Of a DNA stretch of 64,000 bases, positions 45,206-54,400 are shown piece after piece (position 1 is the stretch's first letter; each line of letters opens with the position of its first letter). The stretch is from positions 124,001-188,000 of the forward strand of contig JAVLUZ010000754.1 of NCBI GenBank assembly GCA_036768485.1, read 5' to 3'. The notes under the pieces were generated by a model that saw only the letters and a program-made list of their open reading frames with translations, had not been told where the DNA came from and searched no databases. The position numbers and the translations under genes are program-made. This stretch comes from Mermis nigrescens. Taxonomy: Eukaryota > Nematoda > Enoplea > Mermithida > Mermithidae.

Positions 45206-45415
45206 ATGGAGTCCTTTATTGTTTTTTGCACTCAGCTTGGATCCATTAACTTTTATGAAAACAAAGACTTGGTACACATAGCCACATATTTTTGGAACCG
45301 ATTCACCAATCACCACAAGGATCAATGGAAAATAGACGCAGAATTATACAGTCAAGCCGGAAATTTGACTGGAAAAAGAAAATTTGTGGATTTTGGCACT
45401 TTGAAATTTTACTAG
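45206..45415 (+). CDS. HMG-box-like small protein
   Basis: Sixty-nine residues from ATG 45206. Residues 2-50 follow an HMG-box-like pattern: ESFIVFCTQ (for AYxxFxxE), a polar helix with ENKDLVHIATYFWNRF (for NPxLxxxEISxxxxxxW) and KDQWKIDAELY (for EEKxxYxxxAEK). HMG boxes bend DNA and occur in chromatin and mitochondrial packaging proteins and in some large DNA viruses. The match is partial and made by eye. It could also be the second part of the previous broken gene. Confidence 0.3.
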   Translation: MESFIVFCTQLGSINFYENKDLVHIATYFWNRFTNHHKDQWKIDAELYSQAGNLTGKRKFVDFGTLKFY

Positions 45416-45719
45416 AACGCGCCTGGACAAATTACTAAGAAGGATTGTTCTTATATATTTGGGGAGGAATGAAGCTGGAATACAAGGCAAAATGGATACA
45501 TAGCAATGCACAGATAGTTGATTATGAAATCAATTGTATTATAAATTTGTATGAAACTTTGACATTGTAATGAAGAAAAAAGAAAAAAGTGAAATAGTGA
45601 CAGACTGCAAGCTTTAAATAAAAATAAATAAAGGTCGGCTCTTAGTATGAAAGCTTATCCACCAACATCAAGTTGATTGACCAGCAGATAAGTAATCCAC
45701 CTCTCTTCATCCTAAAAAT

Positions 45720-46255
45720 CAAAAGTGTAAACACTTTACACTCCCTGGTTTTGTTTACCCTCCCCCAGGTACCCCCGGAAAGCCTATGGACTGACACTTT
45801 ACACTGGTCCCCCAAATACAACAATACTCTCTTACCCCTCACCCACAACTTATATTGCCTTTGTTTTGGAAAAGTTGTACCAAAACCAGATTTTACTGTA
45901 GAACTCCATTTTTCATGACCCCTTACACCTAGCTGACAGGTCCGGGCAGGTCTCACCTCCTACCCTGAAAACTTGAGCCCGGTCCGACCACTAGATCTTG
46001 AGGTAAACCCCCTTCAGATTTTTCCCCCATGGGAAAATTCTCTCTATGGAGATTTACTCCCCCCTCCCAATGCTTAGCGCCCCTGACCCTCCTAGCTGAC
46101 CCCAGATGGCTCCTTGGGCGTTCTTGGGCATGTCCTGCCCTTTGCTCCCTGGCTTTGTTCTCAGGGAGCAGATTATGATGTCACTGCCTATCTAATAACA
46201 CTACAACGCTATAAGATAAGGTTCTAGGGATGCACGGTATACTACTCACATCTCT
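45720..46255. other. Non-coding; GTGTAAA motifs and site 4
   Basis: Contains GTGTAAACACTTTACACTCC (45724-45743) and another TTTACACT at 45799, the same motifs as the array at 28-29 kb. Pyrimidine-rich otherwise. No supported gene. Confidence 0.4.
45862..45887. promoter_or_regulatory. Shared palindrome, site 4
   Basis: TGTTTTGGAAAAGTTGTACC followed by AAAACC; then 'ttttactgtag', the same trailing element as at site 2. This is the best full match to the shared pattern. Confidence 0.45.
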
Positions 46256-46261
46256 TAGTTA

Positions 46262-46615
46262 TGTAACAAAGAATGCCTGGTGTGGGTCATATAACATAAT
46301 ATAATATAGCCTCCATTTCTAGGAGTTAATAATCAATAATCAATTCAATTATTCATACCCACTAAACCAGGAGTGTAGATTCAGGTAGTAGTCACCAGCT
46401 CGGACTGAGCTGTCTAGTGAGAACAAAACCGGTGCTGTTGGGCGAACCCAACAGCCTTTATCAGCGCTGACTCCTCACTTAGCAGTTTTACGTGCTGAGC
46501 TCGGACCGGTTCATTGCTGGAAATTTGTCTCTTCCTTATAAGAGAACGGAACAATTACTGATGGCAATCAGCGACAGCTGTTGCTTAAGTTAGCAGCTGT
46601 CATGTATATGTGACA
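46262..46615 (-). mobile_element. LTR of a Ty3/gypsy-like element (3' LTR by orientation)
   Basis: TGTAAC ... GTGACA, about 354 bases, nearly identical to 46706-47061. See the neighbouring internal remnant for orientation. Confidence 0.7.
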
Positions 46616-46705
46616 TCTCCTTCATTAATTTGGATCGTCCTCGATCCAAGGGAGGGAATTAGTTGGGTCTCACCAGAAATGTGACTTTCCCAGATTGACC
46701 CCCCA
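46616..46705 (-). mobile_element. 90-base internal remnant between two LTRs
   Basis: Read on the minus strand it begins TGGGGGGTCAATCTGGG directly after the upstream LTR, fitting a tRNA primer-binding site. It ends CCAAATTAATGAAGGAGA just before the next LTR, fitting a polypurine tract. GATCGAGGACGATCC, a feature near the end of pol in many Ty3/gypsy elements, lies between. All coding sequence is gone, probably by internal deletion. Confidence 0.6.
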
Positions 46706-47061
46706 TGTAACAAAGGATGCCTGGTGTGGGTCATATAACATAATATAATATAGCCTCCATTTCTAGGAGTTAATAATCAATAATCAATTCAATTATTCAT
46801 GACCCACTAAACCAGGAGTGTAGATTCGGGTAGTAGTCACCAGCTCGGACTGAGCTGTCTAGTGAGAACAAAACCGGTGCTGTTGGGCGAACCCAACAGC
46901 CTTTATCAGCGCTGACTCCTCACTTAGCAGTTTTACGTGCTGAGCTCAGGACCGGTTCATTGCTGGAAATTCGTCTCTTCCTTATAAGAGAACGGAACAA
47001 TTACTATGGCAATCAGCGACAGCTTGTTGCTTAAGTTAGCAGCTGTCATGTATACGTGACA
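46706..47061 (-). mobile_element. LTR of a Ty3/gypsy-like element (5' LTR by orientation)
   Basis: Second copy of the 46262-46615 repeat, differing at a few bases and small indels. Begins TGTAAC and ends GTGACA on the plus strand. I could not find matching 4- or 5-base target duplications (AGTTA versus ATTAA). Confidence 0.7.
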
Positions 47062-47500
47062 ATTAAATGATGAACGAACACTAAAGTGTTGTTCATCACC
47101 GACTCCAAAATCAACACCAAAAGCAACCCACTCCAGAACCAGCACCCCAAAATCCTCTCTGCATCCCAAAATCCTCGACCAGAGTCGCCAACTGAAATTC
47201 AATATATGGATCTACAAAATTGATTCAAAAAGCTAAGAAACGAGCTTGATTATCTCGACTTTCGATCTCTACGGATGCAGGATCAAATAAAACTTATTAA
47301 AACTGAATTGACAAAGACATCCAACGAATGCTTTGAAGTCTAGCTTTTCGGAAATTCACTAAATAATGGACTATTTAATTAATACTTCGCACTAATCTCT
47401 AGACCCTGGCTTTAGAACACATATTACCTGTGTAAACATACTTATCTCCATTTACTCCAGTTCGATTATAGATCGGAATTTACTGGCTATAACTTTTTAG

Positions 47501-48825
47501 ATGCCTGCCAGCAGCCAAAAATCGCGTACTAGTTCCGTTTCATCATCGGCAGATTCGATGGTGAGTGAATCTGATGACAGCTGACATAACTGGAAGGGGG
47601 AAAGCATAGCACAGCCTGAACCTGAACAGGTCCAGCCCAAACAACCCAATCATTCAGACCAGTGTACACAGTCCGAAGAACCTACCCCACCAACAGAGCT
47701 CAATGACCCCAAACAAATCACACCAACAATACCACTTGCACAGCTTACACCATCACCTCAGGCAAGGATTCCAATATTGCTGGCCAACAATTGGCTGAAG
47801 GTCATGCATCGACGCCCAACTGACAACCGTTGCATGTACGTACCACATGATTGCTCAACTGAGCAGGCCGTGCACCTTCTAAGATCGGATCCGCACATTC
47901 GCAATACACTGGCCTTATCAGAACTGAGAAGTCCTGAGGTTATGCCTGGCGAGCCTGGTCACACCCAACTTTTGCTCTGGCCTGCCCGGACGGCCAGGTG
48001 CTCCTCTTTGATGTCAATGAGCTTGGAGGAGTTCCCAACAACATACAAGCACTACTGCGGGACCCTAATTTCCTTATAATCTCTTATGGACCAAGTACCC
48101 TAGACACTACAGACTTATTACTTCAGGGATGGCACACTGAACTGGACCTGCAAGAGGTTGCGAATAAACTTGCACTAACTTACCCAAATCTATTCCCCAG
48201 AACAGCAGACAAAGCGACACTGCTCACACACATTAGGTCAATCTTCCGTTGGGACGCACCACCTGATGGACCTGACACGTTGTGCATTTGAGGCGATTTG
48301 CAACCATTGATTTGTTCGCATTCATTGACCAAAACTACAACAGCGTTGTGCATGCCAGTATTGTTTGGCCAGATTATGGAGTCTGGCCACGCGCGACAAA
48401 CACTTCCAGCCAGCAGCAGCCACGACAACTACCACAAGCAACTGATCAACACACAAGTACCATTGATAGCACATTCACATAGGCCACTGATGGCTGGCAA
48501 TCGAACTGAAGCCAAATTCGCCAGATTGATTGAAAGAACACTTGATGACTTCTATAAGAATTTTCGCCATTGTATGGATTACCAATGGACCAGCAAATAT
48601 TACCGCTTTTACAAACACTGGGTCGAGGTACTCCATGGCGAATTTCCAGGACTGTCTGAACCTGAGCTACACCACAAGGAACAACGAATCAGAAAAGCGA
48701 TTGATTATCGAATACAGAACAAACGACATGCGTCAACATACAGTGATTACAGTGATAAAATTTACTATCGATTTATTTTGTGTACGGCTTTTCCCTTCTC
48801 ACAGTGGGGGCACTGTCTAACGTAG
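47501..48825 (+). pseudogene. Gag-like ORF of a second LTR element
   Basis: ATG 47501 begins MPASSQKSRTSSVSSSADSM, an acidic, Ser/Gln/Pro-rich N-terminus with an early stop (TGA at 47582), then 47600-47990 open. Shifting frame near 47990, it continues with VLLFDVNELGGVPNNIQALL and DLQEVANKLALTYPNL to 48290, and after another shift ends near 48825 with a basic helix (YYRFYKHWVEVLHGEF). The middle block recalls the fold of 3'-5' exonucleases without clear catalytic acids. Position just before a polypurine tract and LTR implies it is the only ORF of a non-autonomous LTR element. Function not established. Confidence 0.4.
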
Positions 48826-48838
48826 GGTGGGAGAAGAA

Positions 48839-49536
48839 TGTAATGAGACTAATCTCTCATAACACAATAAATCAGACAATATTTCTGAATAATATCACAC
48901 TATGATACTAATATTGAAATAATAACATAGAGCTAGTCTTATCACTTGGTGACACTACTCACACACGTATAACTCAGTTTTATTATTCTAGCATTAAGCG
49001 ATAAAACTATTTACTCTTGAAAACTAGAAAAGCTATTCTGAGCGGCAGCTGCAGATCGAAAACCTGGCGCCAAGTTAGCGTCCCTTTATTTCAAAAACAA
49101 GGCTCACTCACTACTCGCCCACTCCGTTTTCTGGAAAATATACCATTCACGTGAAAAATGGCCATTCGTTCAAAAATAGCTAGCATTAACTCTAAGCTGT
49201 CTCCAAGGCCCAGCAAACTGCAGTCCATGTGAACACCCCTTGTTTTAGCTAAGTTTAGCTTAAGTCACTATACGAATAACACAAGATAAAAATGGTAGGT
49301 TATAACACTAAATGACCATATAAATCTACAGCTGGTGCCAAATAGCTCCCTTAGAAATGAACATAGCCCCATGCATTAAAAAAGTACAAAAGCTCCTGGT
49401 CAGTCCCCAAACTCGCAGTCCTACTTATTGCCAATAAACTGATTTATCTTCCGTCCGTCGCATCTTTGTTTCAATTGAATTTATCATAACACCATTTTAA
49501 TATAACTCTACTGTAGTCACTGAGTAATATGTGACA
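48839..49536 (+). mobile_element. 3' LTR of the second LTR element
   Basis: A polypurine tract (GTAGGGTGGGAGAAGAA, 48821-48838) is directly followed by TGTAATGAGAC, and the end is ATATGTGACA at 49536. An AATAAA (49433) followed by CTTCCGTCCGTCGCATC fits a polyadenylation and R/U5 region. About 698 bases. No upstream copy is seen, so the 5' LTR is lost or outside what I can match. Confidence 0.6.
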
Positions 49537-50169
49537 TCCTCCATTCATGACAGTCTACAGACTAATTCAGCCAGCCACCCCAATTGACTAAGCCACCCCA
49601 ACCAATTACACATGTAATTGCTGTGAAAATAATTGCAGGAAATTCCTCTTAATACTGGATCACATAGAGTAGCATCAGACACAGTCTGACCTGCACTGCA
49701 CATGCTATACTGATTTTTCAGATAATGTTGCTGCCTATTCTGTAGGTCATATTTGCAGTTCACTGAATGTAGTATAGTATGTAACACAGTCACACACAAT
49801 CATGCTTTAGCATCAAATATTGCCTATTGATGCTTTATTTAGGGCAGGCTATATAGACGACAGAATCTCAAATTGCTGCATAAATTATTTAAAAATAAAA
49901 TGGGTAACATCAATGAAAATCTTAAATTGCTGCATTAATTATATAAATAGATGGGTATCATCAATGAATGTTTTTCACATTTTATTCCTTGAACACGCTC
50001 ATGTAATTGCGCCATTTTTGATGTTTTTCCCATGTTTCTTTTTGTGATCCTACTATTCTTCATACAAGCTCATATAATTGTGTCATTGTTGTGTCCCCAC
50101 TTCTTTTTGATATCCTACGCAACTAGAATTTATGCAACTAATTTGTTTTTTAATTCAGGCAAAATTAGT

Positions 50170-51720
50170 ATAGTTTTATTTGATTTTATTATGGCATCCT
50201 CAAATAAAGATAGTTTAGTTTGGAATATTTTTTGCTGTCCAGAGTAATCCATCACTTGACAAATGCAAATGTGCAGTTGTGAATAATTGTTGGAAAAACA
50301 AAATTGTATTCTACTAGTACCATGGGCAATAACATAAAAGCCAAGCAGCACACTGATATGGAAAGCTGCTAGAATAAAAAGAATCTAAAGTCAAAGGCAA
50401 TTTGAGCAATATACACAGTATTGGAAGCAGCTGCAACCAGCCATAATCTCAGAGAAGCGCATCTAACACCTTTTCCACTGACAGAGCAATAGGCAATTCC
50501 ACTCCACCAAGCAAGCAATTGAGAGAAGCATATGAAAGGAATTAAAAATTTCATGCAAATCATTTGATGCAGCTAAGATTAAAACACCAGTTGTGTGAGT
50601 AGCTGGCTGATACCAGATTGCCATATGTTGTTGTTGAAAGAGGGTCGTTCAAGACCATGATGAATAGTGCCTTCCCACATTTCAAAGTGCCTAGTGAAAA
50701 GACCATAACAACTTTTTTATTTCCAGAAATATTTGAATGAGTAAAAGCAGAGATCAAAAAGCCTATTATGCAAAAAATGGAGTTTTGTTTAATTACCACA
50801 GATATGTGGAGCTATCAATCTATGGATGCATACATGGCAGTCGCTCACAACTTCATTGAAAGTGCTATGGGGAATCAAAAAGTTGTGATCTCAGAATGCT
50901 TTCCTTCTTTTAAAAAGCACACTGGGAAAAATATAGCTGACACACTGCAAAAAGTTATGGCAGATTTTGGTTTGTTTTCTCAAATTTGCATCTTATAGTA
51001 TGTGACAATGATGCAAATAATATGAAAGCCATAGAAACAGGCCTGTGGAACCATGTAGGATGCATCTTACACATGTTGCATCTTGTGATCATCAACAGCT
51101 CAAAGTGCCAATACATTATTAATGACATATTAGCAAAACTGAGATAATTTCAATTTATCTATTAAATTGTAACTTTCCATTAAAACTTACACTCCGAAAA
51201 TGTCATCTCAAAAAACCTCATATACTCAGTTAGAGGCAACTATAATCAAATTGCAAAAATAATCACATGTTATACAATTTCTAGTCATTTAATTGCAACA
51301 ACCTTAATAAATTGAGAAAAGTATTATACATGTTATTCTCCCCAGAAATCCAATGAGCAATTTTTCAAACTAGAGCTTAAATAATCTTAGAAATTCATAA
51401 AAAATATTGTAGGCAGTGTAAAAAACAGTATATAGGTATTCAATTGTAGACAAAACTATGTTTATTACCACTATTCAAGATACATGCGATTCTTTGAATG
51501 CTTAACTGTGGGCCAAGTTCAAAAGAAATGCTCAGAAAAGTCCAGGTTAAGGCTGGTTTGTTGGGCCAAGAACTTCTTATTGATCAGTAAAGATGATGGA
51601 GCAGCACTTTTTTGATGCTGCAGCGTTTCTCAGATCAAAAAAAGTGGTAGTTATTGCCTCTGCTGAAATTGACCACTTGAATTTACTACAGGAAGCCAAA
51701 TGGGATATTGTATTTTTTTG
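50170..51720 (+). pseudogene. hAT-family transposase remnant
   Basis: Begins with a BED-zinc-finger-like stretch (MASSNKDSLVWNIFCCPE at 50191, then KCKC-type Cys), goes through broken frame, then shows the conserved start of the hAT catalytic region: CLITTDMWSYQSMDAYMAV (50786-50845), followed by ECFPSFKKHTGKNIADTL and, in another frame, VCDNDANNMKAIETGLW with CILHMLHLVI (about 51000-51090). These correspond to the first catalytic Asp region, the second Asp (D-N-D/A) and the CxxH block of hAT transposases. The C-terminal dimerisation part (hATC) is not clear. Many stops. It may once have mobilised the MITE family in this window, but its own ends are not visible. Confidence 0.7.
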
Positions 51721-51849
51721 GTCATGCCATTTTCCATCATTTTGCATGCATTATCTTACCATTTCAAAATAATTTTTGGGCTAAAAGGCCCTAGGCCCTA
51801 GTCTATAGATATGTAAAAAAACCAAACTTTTCCCTATTTTGTAAGAAAG

Positions 51850-52160
51850 CTGTTATATCAAAATCCCTAAGAAATCTATACACAGGGAATAAAATGTGTA
51901 TGTGTAACAGTAGTAATGGCCATGACCCTAGGGTGCAACGCTGTAGGATAGGCTGTGTTATAATATAGGCGATGACATAAAATTTGCTTTCTGAAGTAAG
52001 CTGAGGGAGCAACATTGTAGAACACGGGAAAGGAGGGGTTTGTAAGGGAGGGGGCTCCAACCACGCCGCCTGTTATATCATGGTCTGTCTTACAGTGTTC
52101 TTCCTCAGGTTGCATGATTGATCTGGGGGTGGTGTCAATGAATTTTTTTGCTAAAAAATA
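51850..52160 (-). repeat. Dispersed repeat, third copy of the 61.0-61.3 kb block
   Basis: On the minus strand this reads 'gatcatgcaacctgaggaag..cactgtaagacagaccatgatataacaggcggcg', the same as 61045-61100 and 63825-63885, continuing through 'cctatgttataacacagcct' to 'ggccattactac'. An opposite-strand copy of the unit end of the terminal duplication. Confidence 0.75.
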
Positions 52161-52476
52161 GCTTAATAACTAAGTTTCAATCATTTTTTAGATTTCTGTA
52201 CTTTTCACCTTAAATTCCCTATTTTTATATGCCAAGATGCCCACACGTGCATGTCTCATTGTGACGTACTTATGTTTTATTTATTATTCAAGGAAAGCAC
52301 GTACACAACAAGTCACAAATAAATAAATTGTACATATTAAATTATCAGTCTGTTTGTTATTCAAGCGTTTGATTTTTATCGAATGTTTAAGACATGAAAT
52401 AAATCGTGTAATCTGTGAAGATGTTTTAATTTATGTATATATATTCTTCTAAAACTGAAAAACAGTTGTTTTAAAA

Positions 52477-52986
52477 ATGAAAATTTGTAATTTAATAGTG
52501 TCTCTTGATTCTCAGTGTCCTCTGAATCTTCAAAAAGCAGCCATATATTTTCCAGAAATGGTTAAATATAAGCCGGTAAAAAGGAAATTTTCCTGGTCTC
52601 AGCTCAAAAATCCTAAATCCAAAAGCTACAATAATACTTTTTCGAAATGGTAAATTTATATGTACAGGGACTAAGTCGGAAGAGGAGGCTAAACAGACTT
52701 TTAGCAAAATCTTGACTCTTTGCCATCTTGATTTGGATCTATTGAAAAAAATTTGTATAAATAATTACGTAGCTGCTGGAAACGCTGGATGTACCATCAA
52801 CACGATAAATTGAACCCAAAATGTTTTTATGAACTCGAAATTTTCCCTGCTTTAAAATACCACATGAGTCACCTTTCTGTGAATATTTTCTCCACTGGAA
52901 AGTATGTCCCTACAGGTTTGGGCAGGAAATGTGATTTATATCATTCTGATATAATGATTCATAGTATATTAGACTCATGCAAGTAA
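52477..52986 (+). pseudogene. TATA-binding-protein-like gene, copy 2
   Basis: ATG 52477 begins MKICNLIVSLDSQCPLNLQK, nearly the same as copy 1 (QICNIIASIDTKCALNLNN), with VKYKPVKRKFSW next. After a small frame change at about 52620 comes FRNGKFICTGTKSEEEAKQ (TBP: FSSGKMVCTGAKSEEQSR), then ICINNYVAAGNAGCTINL. A second frame change near 52795 leads to the last part, CFYELEIFPALKYHM and SVNIFSTGKYVPTG (TBP: YEPELFPGLIYRM; LIFVSGKVVLTG), ending at TAA 52984-52986. So both TBP repeats are present in order at normal spacing. Two frame changes make it non-functional as read. It stands 1.4 kb upstream of the Polinton polymerase on the same strand. Confidence 0.78.
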
Positions 52987-53395
52987 AAAACTTCATTCCA
53001 GCCAAAATGACGTCCTTAGTTGAAACGTCTTTCTGTCTTTTGGAAAACTTTTTGCCTTCGGAAATTCACATTAAACATATTCATTGTTTTCTGATCATTG
53101 AAGCCTGTAGAGTTGACGATATCAAAGGCATTAATTACACAAAATATTCATTCAAAACCTGTAAAGAATCACAATGAAACGTGGATGGTAGCAAGCTGAA
53201 AGCTTTTCTATACAAAAACATGATCCAAATCGGGACTTTGGCCAAAAGGAGTGATGAAATCAAACTATCTATGGATAAGCAAATGGTTTTCTACACCAAA
53301 AACTCAACCGCCGGTTGAAACAGAGTATAAAAAGATTGACAATATTGAAAAGAAACTGAAAGAATGCGGAATTAGACAACTGCACGATTAATTAC
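52977..53395 (+). pseudogene. Unknown gene next to TBP-like copy 2
   Basis: Overlaps the end of the TBP-like frame by ten bases. The first stretch (52977-53177) is open, with FCLLENFLPSEIHIKHIHCF. The second (53180-53390) shifts frame and ends KKLKECGIRQLHD with a TAA at about 53389. No recognised domain. It might be the C-terminal part of a longer TBP-like protein or a separate small gene. Confidence 0.3.
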
Positions 53396-54400
53396 ACCCT
53401 TTTTTATGTAAAATTTCGTTTTTAATAAATAGCATCCAAAACAGTCAGAGCAATAAGCAGACCTAAGCAGCTTAAACTCTCATTAGATATTGTACTTAAA
53501 TGTTCCTTTTTTGTATCTTTTTCTAAATATCTACCTTCGATTTTCATACCATTTAAATTGTCATCAATTTTCAATTAATTTCTGCAAAAAGGACTAAATT
53601 TTATCAATTCTAAATTTGAGAATTCTCGTGAGGAATTTTTCCAATCCAAGACTTGAAAATTACAGTTGTTCTTAAGTAAAACCAATTGCACACTTCTAGG
53701 TAAGTACTTGCAATCATATAGCTTTTCACAAACAATGTTGGGGTGCCATTAAAATGGCAGTTCTCAGCATTTGTTACAATAAGAAAGACAAAAATGATTA
53801 TAAAGGATCATTATTGTACACAATCATCTCACAATGCAGTAATATTTATGAGGTGACACAATGATGACTCATCACAAACTCGTTCCGGAATGGGTTCTGC
53901 AAGTTCTTCCGGAACGGCTTACAAGCGCTCTGACTATAAATAGGCCAAGCAGAGCTATCAAGCTCATTCTTCTCAAGAACTATGGTGGCACACTTTGAAC
54001 TTCCAGCTTTCAACAATCTATTGGCAGTGGTCAAATTAAGGATTTGGGTTGGAAATGAGCGACTCATTGGCGTAATACTATGAAGAATCTTGGAGTATGG
54101 ACTAATAGGCGTTTGGAACGGGATAACGGCACAATTTTGGGCAACTATTGTTGAAGACGGGTTGTTGCAGAATTTACAAAGAGCAGGTTATTAATCACCA
54201 GACGCTTCAAAAGCTTGTCAATAGCCAATTATGGGCTGGCGGAGAAAAGATCATTTTGTTCATTTTCCAAGAATTCATCAAGTTATCAAAAGCAGAGAGA
54301 ATGAATTTCGAATCACCCAATTTTTACAATGTTATTTTTGGCAAAGAAGAAGGAGCGCAGGTTGGCTGGGGACAAGAGGCAAGGGATTTTTACGTTGTTG
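53396..54400. other. Intergenic, with possible polymerase leader
   Basis: No clear gene to 53850. From about 53860 both strands have open frames that I cannot name. The plus frame 54148-54400 (…QTLQKLVNSQLWAGG…, later FYNVIFGKEEGAQVGW) may be the N-terminal end of the polymerase or a separate small gene. Confidence 0.3.

Noticed and set aside
46262..47061. Simple tandem duplication of about 440 bases
   Set aside because: Each copy begins TG and ends CA, with primer-site-like and polypurine-like sequence between, which fits LTRs better.
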